This document shows, piece by piece, positions 25,371 to 32,452 of a stretch of 32,452 bases of DNA (position 1 is the stretch's first letter; each line of letters starts with the position of its first letter). The stretch comes from Bacteroidales bacterium (lineage in GTDB: Bacteria; Bacteroidota; Bacteroidia; Bacteroidales; VadinHA17). The notes under the pieces are model-generated. The model ran no database searches. It had not been told where the DNA came from and saw only the letters and a program-made list of their open reading frames with translations. The stretch spans positions 1 to 32,452 of the forward strand of contig JAAYUS010000012.1 in assembly GCA_012517605.1 (NCBI GenBank), given 5' to 3'. The translations under genes and the position numbers were made by a program.

Positions 25371-26188
25371 TGATGCGGTTGGGATTGTCATCATATACAT
25401 TCACCTGGGCCGTAGGTGTACCAGGATCTGAACCGTACAATCCACTTACAGTTTTCCGCCTTATGGAAAAAGCTGAATCAATGGGCATTAGCCTTGTTCA
25501 GATAGCAGATAACCTTCCGCTGGAAAATATGCCGGAGGAAGAACTCGGAATGTTATGTGAATTTGCTGAAGGCAAAGGTATAAATATTGAAATGGGCGGA
25601 AAAGGCCTTACCCCCGACCATGCGATGAAATGCCTGAAAACTGCTGAAAAAATCGGTTCTCCAATTCTCAGAATGGTAATTGATGCGAATAATTTCCACC
25701 CTGATATTCAGGAAATTACCGCAATTATAAGAGAGCTTATACCGGAATTCAGATCGAGATGTATCAGGTTGGCAATTGAAAATCACGACAGGCTTAAAGC
25801 AAGGGAATTTGAAAAAATAATCCAGGGAGTCGGATCGGAATGGATCGGAATCTGTCTCGACTCGGTAAATTCAATGGGTGCAGGGGAAGGATTTGAACAG
25901 GTGTCGGAAATATTAATGCCATACACAATAAACCTTCACATCAAAGACTTCACAATCAGGCGTCTGTCACATAAGATGGGGATCATCATCGAGGGCGCTC
26001 CGGCAGGAAAAGGTTTTCTGAATATTCCCTCTCTTGTTGAAAGAGTCGAAAAGCATGGGAAATGCTCAAGCGCAATTCTTGAATTATGGACTCCTCCTGA
26101 ACCTGATATTGAGTCAACGATAAATAAGGAAAATAAGTGGGCCGAGGAGAGTATTAAGTATCTTATGAATCTGATAAAAGAAAATTAA
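25370..26188 (+). CDS. oiaC: 3-oxo-isoapionate decarboxylase-like sugar isomerase/epimerase family protein
   Basis: A 272-residue cytoplasmic TIM barrel that should convert 3-oxo-isoapionate to L-erythrulose and CO2. Strings LGLSSYTFTWAVGVPG (4-19), QIADNLPL (44-51) and ILELWTPPEP (236-245) match my recollection of OiaC proteins. Metal ligands are all present: Glu137 (AIENHD), Asp164 (CLDSVNS), His190 (NLHIKDF) and Glu238. The start at 25370 overlaps the preceding stop by one base; the second ATG (25373) is an equal alternative. It lies 3 bp before the ApsD-like gene. A generic sugar isomerase is the fallback reading. Confidence 0.78.
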   Translation: MMRLGLSSYTFTWAVGVPGSEPYNPLTVFRLMEKAESMGISLVQIADNLPLENMPEEELGMLCEFAEGKGINIEMGGKGLTPDHAMKCLKTAEKIGSPILRMVIDANNFHPDIQEITAIIRELIPEFRSRCIRLAIENHDRLKAREFEKIIQGVGSEWIGICLDSVNSMGAGEGFEQVSEILMPYTINLHIKDFTIRRLSHKMGIIIEGAPAGKGFLNIPSLVERVEKHGKCSSAILELWTPPEPDIESTINKENKWAEESIKYLMNLIKEN

Positions 26189-26191
26189 AGT

Positions 26192-27214
26192 ATGGAAAAG
26201 TTAAAATTTGCCGTGCTTGGCTGCGGATTCTGGTCGAAATACCAGATCGGAGCATGGAGTGAAATTGAAGGTGCAGAACTTGTTGCCGTGTATAACCGGA
26301 CCCGTTCAAAAGCGGAAAAAACAGCTGCTTATTTCAATATTCCACATGTTTATGACAATGCTGAGGACCTGTTTAAAAACGAAAAACTTGATTTTGTTGA
26401 TATAATTACTGACGTCGGCACTCATTATGCCTTTGTAGCAATGGCTGCCAGATTCGGAATCAAAAAGATAATATGCCAGAAACCGATGGCTCCTGACCTG
26501 GAGACAGCCAGACAAATGGTAAAAATCTGCAAGGATGCCGGGGCGAAGCTTTATATCCATGAAAATTACAGATGGCAGGCACCTGTAAGGCGGTTTAAAC
26601 AGATAATTGACTCCGGGATTATCGGGAAACCATTCAAGGCCAGAGTTTCATTTCTTTCGGGTTACCCCGTTTTCGATAATCAGCCATTCCTTAGAGAACT
26701 GGATCATTTCATACTTACCGACATGGGCTCTCATGTTCTGGATGTAATCCGGTTTTTATTCGGTGAGTGCAATGAACTTTGGTGCCATACCAAAGCTGTT
26801 AATAAAGGAATAAAGGGTGAAGACCTTGCCGTGATCCTTATGGACATGAAAAACGGCATGCCTGTATATGCAGAATTATCATATGCATCAATTGTTGAAT
26901 ATGATTCCTTCTCCACACTTCATATTCTTGTTGAAGGAGAAAAAGGATCTGTTTACCTTGGTCCGGGATTTGAAATAAGGACCACAACAAGGAATGGAAC
27001 AGTGCCGGAGAAAGTCACTTTCCCGACATATCCGTGGGCTGAACCGGACTATATAGTAAATCATGAATCGGGTATACATATAAACCGTAATATTCTTGAT
27101 GATATGACCGGGAAAGATAAAGCAGAAAATACCGGTGAAGATAATTTTGAGACAGTAAGGCTTATCTGGGCCTGCTACGATTCGGCAAAAACCGGAAGAA
27201 CAATTAAACTCTGA
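26192..27214 (+). CDS. apsD: D-apiose dehydrogenase-like Gfo/Idh/MocA oxidoreductase
   Basis: A 340-residue NAD(P)-dependent dehydrogenase expected to oxidise D-apiose to D-apionolactone. The Rossmann motif is VLGCGFWSKYQ (8-18). ICQKPMAP holds the conserved Lys97 (a QKP variant of the usual EKP). IHENYRWQAP (122-131) and TDMGSHVLDVIRFLFGE (with Asp177 and His181) complete the substrate site. FVDIITDVGTH and SGYPVFDNQPFLREL are strings I associate with ApsD rather than with inositol dehydrogenases. It sits 3 bp after oiaC and 22 bp before apnO, giving strong operon support. Confidence 0.78.
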   Translation: MEKLKFAVLGCGFWSKYQIGAWSEIEGAELVAVYNRTRSKAEKTAAYFNIPHVYDNAEDLFKNEKLDFVDIITDVGTHYAFVAMAARFGIKKIICQKPMAPDLETARQMVKICKDAGAKLYIHENYRWQAPVRRFKQIIDSGIIGKPFKARVSFLSGYPVFDNQPFLRELDHFILTDMGSHVLDVIRFLFGECNELWCHTKAVNKGIKGEDLAVILMDMKNGMPVYAELSYASIVEYDSFSTLHILVEGEKGSVYLGPGFEIRTTTRNGTVPEKVTFPTYPWAEPDYIVNHESGIHINRNILDDMTGKDKAENTGEDNFETVRLIWACYDSAKTGRTIKL

Positions 27215-27236
27215 AAAAAAATCTAATGTAACCTTT

Positions 27237-28064
27237 ATGAACAAAGTAACACTTGTCGGTGCAGGTGGTAAGATGGGATTACGGCTGACGCATAATCTAA
27301 GAAATTCTGATTATGAGACATCGTACCTTGAAGTAAGCCAGCCTGGAATTGAAAAGCTCGGAAAACTGGGGATAGCAGTTCAGGACTCGATGGATTGTGC
27401 AGGAATTTCAGACTTTGTGATTCTTGCGGTTCCGGATGTAGCGCTCGAAAAAGTATCATCCCGGATAATTCCGATGATGAAAACCGGAGCAGTCGCAGTA
27501 ACTCTTGATCCCGCAGCCGCCCTTGCAGGAAAACTATTCTTCAGGGATGACATCTCATATTTTATTACCCATCCCTGTCATCCTTCAATATTCAACTGGG
27601 AACCTGATGAACATAAAATGAAAGATCATTTCGGCGGGCAGCTCGCAAAACAGTCTATCGTTTGCTCATTGTTGCACGGTAAAGAGGAAGATTATGCTGC
27701 CGGTGAAATGCTTGCCAGAACCTTTTATGCACCAGTAGCCAGAGCGCACAGGATTACTACAGAACAGATGGGACTGCTCGAACCGGCTCTTGTTGAAACA
27801 CTTGCCTCAACATGTGTTTTTGTCATAAGAGAAGGTTTGAATGAAGTAATTAAAATGGGTGTCCCTCCTGATGCAGCAAGAGACTTCCTTCTGGGACATC
27901 TGCGGATACAGATGGCAGTTCTGTTCGACGAACTGCCCGGAGCAGTTTTCTCTGATGCTGCCAATAAAGCTCTCCAAAGAGGGCTCAGGGAATTTATAAA
28001 GGACGACTGGAAAAAGGTTTTCGAACCCGAAAATGTCAGGGATCAGATTAATGCCATAACTTAA
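27237..28064 (+). CDS. apnO: D-apionate oxidoisomerase-like protein
   Basis: A 275-residue NAD-dependent enzyme expected to oxidise and rearrange D-apionate to 3-oxo-isoapionate. It begins MNKVTLVGAGGKMGLRLTHN, with dinucleotide loop G8-G14. VILAVPDVAL (61-70), FITHPCHPSIFN (109-120) and RITTEQMGLLEPALVETLA (172-190) follow, and it ends DWKKVFEPENVRDQINAIT. This combination of an N-terminal Rossmann domain and a phosphogluconate-dehydrogenase-like helical C terminus with HPCHP is the ApnO pattern. It is the last gene of the run; a convergent gene begins 68 bp later. No obvious terminator hairpin follows. Confidence 0.82.
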   Translation: MNKVTLVGAGGKMGLRLTHNLRNSDYETSYLEVSQPGIEKLGKLGIAVQDSMDCAGISDFVILAVPDVALEKVSSRIIPMMKTGAVAVTLDPAAALAGKLFFRDDISYFITHPCHPSIFNWEPDEHKMKDHFGGQLAKQSIVCSLLHGKEEDYAAGEMLARTFYAPVARAHRITTEQMGLLEPALVETLASTCVFVIREGLNEVIKMGVPPDAARDFLLGHLRIQMAVLFDELPGAVFSDAANKALQRGLREFIKDDWKKVFEPENVRDQINAIT

Positions 28065-28132
28065 TTTTCAATGTGAAGCCCGGGATATTACAATTCCGGT
28101 CACCTACCTCATGCATCTCCTGAACTAAGGAA

Positions 28133-29086
28133 TTACCTTAGCTTGTATTTGTCTATATAGCCATTGAGAAAGTCCATATCTTTCTTCAACTTTCTGACAA
28201 TTATATCCTGCTGCTTTATGAGAGGAAGTCCTTCCTCACCGTTCTCCAGGAGCGGATATTCTACATGAAGGGTGACAGGTCCCTCTATCCGGAGCTCCTT
28301 TATGGTTCCGAAGTATTTATCCCAGTCGACAATACCTTCTCCCAGGGGAACAGTTACAGCTTCAGGTTTCCCATTTATCTGTTTCCATGTAAAATCCTTA
28401 ATAGCCAGACTGTTAATCCGGTCAGAAATCAGCCTCATGCCAAGATTCCAGGTATTGGCCCCTTCAACCGTTGCATGACGGACATCGTACTGACATCCCA
28501 CATACCCGGGCGAAATTCCACTGAGAAGTTCATTTATATCCCATACCGGTCCTCCTATCCTTGTTCCTGAATGATTCTGATAGCCCGCACTTATCTTGTA
28601 TTTTTGGTTCAGGACTGCAATTTCCCTAAGCTCATTCCGGCATTTCTGAATCGACTTCCTGATACCTGCTTTAAGATCATAATCATACCACCCGAGCCTG
28701 TAATACTTTATACCAAGACCGGATGCAGTCTTAAGTACTTTTTCCGTAAACGGATCACTGGCCGATAAAATTCCTGTCACCATCATATCGAGCTTAAGAC
28801 CATACTTTTCAGTTTCTTCAGCAAGCCTGGGAAGAACCGATTCAACATGTGTCGGTTCTGCTTTGCCACCCTGACGGACAGTAATGTCAAATCCATCGAT
28901 TCCGGAACGGACAAGGCATTCGCACATAAAATCGAATTCGTAGCTGTCGAGAGGCTTTGAAAAAAGTCGGACCGGATAATTCTGTCCTGATTTTTTATCT
29001 TCTTCAGCGGGCAAGTGCGATATGAGCGGGATAGCCGCTCCGGCCATGGTCAAAGTACTTACAAATTCCCTTCTGGTCTGTTTCAT
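28133..29086 (-). CDS. Tat-exported sugar isomerase/epimerase-like protein with altered metal ligands
   Basis: A 317-residue protein starting MKQTRREFVSTLTMAGAAIP, a clear twin-arginine signal (Arg5-Arg6), so it acts folded in the periplasm. The rest is a xylose-isomerase-like barrel. The usual metal-binding Glu is replaced by Gln170 (AGYQNHSG) and the usual His by Ala228 (SLAIKDF). Asp201 (QYDVRHAT) and Glu276 (HVEYPL) are kept. Such exported relatives are common in Bacteroidota, with unknown reactions. It lies 50 bp after the macroglobulin-like gene on the same strand and is convergent with apnO. A role in periplasmic sugar handling is conjecture. Confidence 0.75.
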   Translation of the reverse strand: MKQTRREFVSTLTMAGAAIPLISHLPAEEDKKSGQNYPVRLFSKPLDSYEFDFMCECLVRSGIDGFDITVRQGGKAEPTHVESVLPRLAEETEKYGLKLDMMVTGILSASDPFTEKVLKTASGLGIKYYRLGWYDYDLKAGIRKSIQKCRNELREIAVLNQKYKISAGYQNHSGTRIGGPVWDINELLSGISPGYVGCQYDVRHATVEGANTWNLGMRLISDRINSLAIKDFTWKQINGKPEAVTVPLGEGIVDWDKYFGTIKELRIEGPVTLHVEYPLLENGEEGLPLIKQQDIIVRKLKKDMDFLNGYIDKYKLR

Positions 29087-29116
29087 GATCTTATGATTTT
29101 GGAATGTAAGATCTTA
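29087..29116. promoter_or_regulatory. Repeated TAAGATC sites upstream of the Tat-exported isomerase gene
   Basis: GATCTTA (29087-29093) and TAAGATC (29107-29113) form an inverted repeat with a 13-bp spacer, and TAAGATCTTA at 29107-29116 is itself a perfect palindrome. The first copy abuts the ATG at 29084-29086. Possible operator or chance A/T-rich symmetry. Confidence 0.2.
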
Positions 29117-29136
29117 AAAAATCCCGGGACCTGATA

Positions 29137-31323
29137 CTACTTTACCCTGATTATTTTTTCTGCAGAAAATAAATCTCCTTGTTTGGAAACACCCTGTATC
29201 ACGATTTTATAATCTGACTTTATATCGGAAGTAAAAAACTCAACAGAACAACTGCCTTGCCTGTTAAATTTTAATTCCGGATTCCAGTATATTGTATTTC
29301 TGAAGTCCGGCAGCCTGCTTTGTGTCTTTTCCGCAGAGCCGTAATCCGGTGATGAAAAGGACTTCGTCTCTTCAATGGCCCTGTATCGGATCCTGACGGC
29401 ATAATCCGGAAGTGTAAAATGGCTGAAATCACCTGACCGCGTAATTACATTTACAAGTCCGTAAAACATATAATCACCTACAAAATACCTGGCTTTGATG
29501 GCATCAACCTTTTCCACAAGTTCAGGGTCGATGTTTGCAATTATTGCCGGATCGTTAATAATAACCCCGTCTGCAAACAACATCGGCGGTTTGTCGAAGA
29601 ACTTATTTTCGACAGGATCAAGAATAGTTATTTCATAATCCGATTTCCTCTTCTTCAGGGAAATCCCGGGCATCAATTCAAAAAAAACTTCCTGCATCAC
29701 GGGCAGCTTAATATAGTCATCCATGACAAGCTCAATATCAGGCTTACCGTAAAACCTTTTTCTTCCTGAAGCCAAAGCAACCTGTGAAGTAGTTGCCTTA
29801 AGATCTTCCGAAGTATAAATTTTCATAACCTGATAATTTACACCAAGCCTTGACAATTCCTCTGATACGATCATACCGGAGCTGTCACCTTTACCCCAAA
29901 GGAAAGGATATCTCAGGGAAAAGGAGTTTTCTATTTCCAGATTATTGTTTCTTTCGGGATCCTCCGGTTGAATAATAAGATCCCGCAGGTTTTCATCCAA
30001 AGGTAAAGAAAAGCTGAACTCACCCTTTTTGTCCGTCAGGGCATACTGGAAATATGCATTTTTCCCCGGGATTGAAAGAAATACGTAATGTCCGCTGTCG
30101 GGCTTCTGTGTAGTTTTATTCAGTAACCGTCCGTACAGAAAGTGGTCTTCTGTTTCCTTCTTATAGGTGACAGACGGGGATTTCCCCGACAGAATTGCTT
30201 CCCAGTCAATCCAGTTGCTCTTAAGGCCGCGCAGGATGTTATCAAGGGTGTCACGCCCTATTTCATCCAGATCAGAATGAAAAAGTTCACCCGGAAGAGC
30301 CCCGAATTCCGAGCCAAAAACAAGATAATCGGCAATGTCCGGAAAACTTTCACTGCCTGCAGGAACAACTGAAACGCTGGCATTAAGATCAGTTCCGATC
30401 TCAGATGACCCGGACTCGGCTTTAAATGAAGCAGCAACTTTATCCCTCAGGTTATAGCTTTCCTCCGATATAACTTCCATGCCTGCTTTATCGAAAGGTG
30501 TATAGATATATTTCTCGTACACCGGTCTTCCCGAAATGTTGAACAATGTAATCTGATTGATGCCAGGTGTAATAAGATTGCCCGGGATCTCGACATTTGT
30601 TATATCTCCTGTAATTCCGACAGGCGAGGCAAAGTTCATGGATCCGCGGGTCTGAACTGACAGATAATGAGCAGTACCTTTTGCAGAACGATATTCAGGT
30701 GAAGAATTAATTTCAATGATTGCTTTCCGGTTACCTTCCCGTCTTACGTTTAGTGCAAGTCCGGGCTGCTGCAACACTGTAACATTTCCTGCCGGAGTTC
30801 CCACTTTAGCTCGTTTATCCTTAAAGCTTCTGTTTTTCAATGGATTAAAGACCAATATGTTTTTAGAAAAGCAGTTGTCCGGCATGAAGTTCTTCATCCA
30901 GTTTGTATAAGCTCTAATTATGTAAATCCCTGAGCTAATCGTATCAGGAAGTGAAACCTGTCCGGGCCCCACTCCATCATAAATTCCAATTCTCTTCTGC
31001 ACAACTGGTCTGTTCTCAGGATTCAGGATCTCAAAATAGACTATTCCATTACCAGTCAGCGGTTTTAGAATTTGTCTGTCAAATGCATATATTTTGAACC
31101 AGATATCTTCACCCGCGATATATTCCTGCCTGTCGGTATGTATATAGATTTCCTCCCGCGGAAACAGCCTGACATATTCAGCCAGTTTTTTTGACAGGAC
31201 ATCTGTAAAACCAGTCTGCGATTGTCCTGAAACCGGGAACAGCAGCAGGAAGAACATGCTGAATATCAACCCCGGATTAACCAGCATCAGTTTATTCATT
31301 AATTGCTTATTACTTTTCTTCAT
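29137..31323 (-). CDS. Macroglobulin-like (MG2) surface protein with carboxypeptidase-regulatory-like and TonB-plug-like domains
   Basis: A 728-residue secreted protein of a Bacteroidota-specific type. A signal peptide ends near SGQSQ (about 36). Residues 50-140 resemble an MG2 domain (REEIYIHTDRQEYIAGEDIWFKIYAFD, SGIYIIRAYTNWMKN). A regulatory-like fold follows near 400-450 (KNAYFQYALTDKKGEFSFSLPL). A plug-like domain without a barrel lies around 530-630 (PPMLFADGVIINDPAIIANIDPELVEKVDAI, YGLVNVITRSG). Members sit at the outer membrane beside TonB-dependent systems; the function is not established. The start overlaps the DUF4249 gene by 14 bp. Met9 (ATG 31297-31299) would avoid this and is an equally good start. 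Confidence 0.75.
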   Translation of the reverse strand: MKKSNKQLMNKLMLVNPGLIFSMFFLLLFPVSGQSQTGFTDVLSKKLAEYVRLFPREEIYIHTDRQEYIAGEDIWFKIYAFDRQILKPLTGNGIVYFEILNPENRPVVQKRIGIYDGVGPGQVSLPDTISSGIYIIRAYTNWMKNFMPDNCFSKNILVFNPLKNRSFKDKRAKVGTPAGNVTVLQQPGLALNVRREGNRKAIIEINSSPEYRSAKGTAHYLSVQTRGSMNFASPVGITGDITNVEIPGNLITPGINQITLFNISGRPVYEKYIYTPFDKAGMEVISEESYNLRDKVAASFKAESGSSEIGTDLNASVSVVPAGSESFPDIADYLVFGSEFGALPGELFHSDLDEIGRDTLDNILRGLKSNWIDWEAILSGKSPSVTYKKETEDHFLYGRLLNKTTQKPDSGHYVFLSIPGKNAYFQYALTDKKGEFSFSLPLDENLRDLIIQPEDPERNNNLEIENSFSLRYPFLWGKGDSSGMIVSEELSRLGVNYQVMKIYTSEDLKATTSQVALASGRKRFYGKPDIELVMDDYIKLPVMQEVFFELMPGISLKKRKSDYEITILDPVENKFFDKPPMLFADGVIINDPAIIANIDPELVEKVDAIKARYFVGDYMFYGLVNVITRSGDFSHFTLPDYAVRIRYRAIEETKSFSSPDYGSAEKTQSRLPDFRNTIYWNPELKFNRQGSCSVEFFTSDIKSDYKIVIQGVSKQGDLFSAEKIIRVK

Positions 31324-32446
31324 CCCAGAAATCAGGTTTTATTGTAACGCCTCGGGTTGTACAATCGGCACAGTATTTCTTATCGGTGATAATTTTGTAT
31401 GGAGGCATGGAATAAGGCTCATCGACTATCACCCATACCGATGAATTCAGGTTCGGAATCGGTTTGTTTCCGTAAATAGTGTCGACCGGACATTGTCTGT
31501 AAAGGTTTATCAGTCCTCTGAAAGTCTCTTTTATGAAGATCCTTTCTGAAGATTTTCCTGATACGCTGAAATACCCAAGAACCCTTTCAGCCGGATCTTC
31601 GACGCAAAAAATATTACCAGGTATTGATGCGGGAATGACATCGTACAAACCGCCTACATCCTGTGAGACATTCTGCAGTTTTTCCCAGTAATTGAACTCA
31701 TCCTCGTTTAAGGAATACTGATTTACAAGAAGGCTGTATTTTTGACTTAATCTGTCTGTCTCACTTGATATGAAATTCAGGGGATACTTTCTGATAACGT
31801 TTTCAGAAAGCACTGAAGTGTTTTTGATCTTTATCACAGTCGAATTATTTGTGATCCAGCATATATGGTTTGTAACCATATAAGGGAGCCTGAATTCCCA
31901 GGTTTCTGTGTAATCCCACCTGTAATACTTGCATTTACCCGATTCATCATGAGTGTTCAGATAGATCTGGCATCCTTCCTTTGGACCGGAATTCTCATCC
32001 TTCTCCTTGATTACCACTTTCTCGTAATACAGGCTGTCAATGGGAGGAGTTGAGATCAGCTCCATTGGAAGAGACTGGTAGGAATAATGACTTGGTGTGG
32101 CATTTCCAGTAAAGATATGCAGCGTATATTTTCTTCCAACCACGCCACTGAAAACTGACTTATCTGAAAGATATGTTCCGGCTGTTGACGACTCCCTGAA
32201 CTGGTAATAATTCCCTTTGTCGTCACTTACAGAAACCGAACATCCCTTTAACGGTTTTAAAGCTGCCTTTTTGCCAAGCGGCATCGATTTTGAGAGTTTT
32301 ACAGTATAGGTTTCCGGCTGATCAGTAATCATTCCCTCTACCACCAGGATATCTTTATCCTCATCTGTTTCGGGAACAAACTGTGTTATACATCCTGTAA
32401 ATGAAATAGTTAACAGTAATATGATTATGTTCTTGATTGGATTCAT
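31310..32446 (-). CDS. DUF4249 domain lipoprotein
   Basis: A 378-residue lipoprotein with leader NIIILLLTISFTGC (Cys19 lipidated). It opens with DKDILVVEGMITDQPETYTVKLSKS, the standard start of DUF4249 proteins: a carboxypeptidase-regulatory-like segment (CSVSVSDDKGNYY) followed by RKYTLHI and a beta-rich body. DUF4249 genes usually lie directly beside a TonB-dependent receptor, which may be beyond the window end, since only 6 bp remain upstream of the ATG. It heads an apparent minus-strand transcript with the macroglobulin-like gene. The biochemical role is unknown, perhaps as an outer-membrane partner in uptake or surface export. Confidence 0.82.
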   Translation of the reverse strand: MNPIKNIIILLLTISFTGCITQFVPETDEDKDILVVEGMITDQPETYTVKLSKSMPLGKKAALKPLKGCSVSVSDDKGNYYQFRESSTAGTYLSDKSVFSGVVGRKYTLHIFTGNATPSHYSYQSLPMELISTPPIDSLYYEKVVIKEKDENSGPKEGCQIYLNTHDESGKCKYYRWDYTETWEFRLPYMVTNHICWITNNSTVIKIKNTSVLSENVIRKYPLNFISSETDRLSQKYSLLVNQYSLNEDEFNYWEKLQNVSQDVGGLYDVIPASIPGNIFCVEDPAERVLGYFSVSGKSSERIFIKETFRGLINLYRQCPVDTIYGNKPIPNLNSSVWVIVDEPYSMPPYKIITDKKYCADCTTRGVTIKPDFWDEEK

Positions 32447-32452
32447 GTCAGT

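Noticed and set aside
25370-29086. Treating the three isomerase-like genes (8561, 25370, 28133) as recent duplicates
   Set aside because: They share only the fold: signal peptides, metal ligands and family strings differ clearly, so they are distant paralogs.
29114-29130. GC-rich palindrome TCCCGGGA with a T-run on the minus strand, as a terminator for the macroglobulin-like gene
   Set aside because: The symmetric part has no loop and only four base pairs, so a stable hairpin cannot form.

Overview
The window looks like chromosomal DNA of a Bacteroidota (Bacteroidales/Marinilabiliales-like) bacterium. The signs are a DUF4249 lipoprotein next to a macroglobulin-like/TonB-plug-like surface protein, many signal peptides and lipoproteins in a plant-glycan gene set, start codons preceded by A/T-rich sequence without clear Shine-Dalgarno motifs, and promoter elements of the TAnnTTTG type. 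Base composition is moderate and looks uniform. It is a carbohydrate-degradation neighbourhood without a SusC/SusD pair, a sigma/anti-sigma pair or a hybrid two-component regulator inside the window.

Layout. 1-236: tail of a REP-associated (IS200-like) transposase followed by three small hairpins. 423-4198 (minus): a secreted GH3 glycosidase and an unusual DoxX-membrane/TIM-barrel fusion. 4356-5780: a GH30 lipoprotein. 5781-6377: a gene-poor stretch ending in a 32-bp interrupted palindrome and a 60-residue AbrB/MazE-like DNA-binding protein. 6437-10835 (minus): a secreted beta-helix glycosidase-like protein, a sugar isomerase-like protein and a hexokinase bracketed by related palindromic repeats. 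11184-19190 (plus): deoC followed by four closely packed genes for clan GH-A-type proteins. One of these has lost about 140 internal residues, and one is a head-to-tail fusion with a lipoprotein signal buried in the middle. 19366-20670: a GH28-like beta-helix protein. 28133-32446 (minus): a Tat-exported isomerase-like protein, a macroglobulin-like/plug protein and a DUF4249 lipoprotein.

The centrepiece is 20857-28064. Six same-strand genes match, by sequence features, an entire route for the branched sugar D-apiose: a GH140-type apiosidase (release of apiose), a DMT/GRP-type permease (import), an ApsD-like Gfo/Idh/MocA dehydrogenase (apiose to apionolactone), an ApnL-like lactonase (to apionate), an ApnO-like oxidoisomerase (to 3-oxo-isoapionate) and an OiaC-like decarboxylase (to L-erythrulose and CO2). 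Individual enzyme families are known. Their packing with a dedicated permease, a GH28-like protein and several poorly characterised GH-A paralogs suggests a locus for apiose-bearing pectin such as apiogalacturonan or the RG-II side chain. The substrate and the permease role are inferences.

No tRNA, rRNA, CRISPR array or riboswitch was recognised. Family assignments come from reading motifs and gene order; no database search was run.
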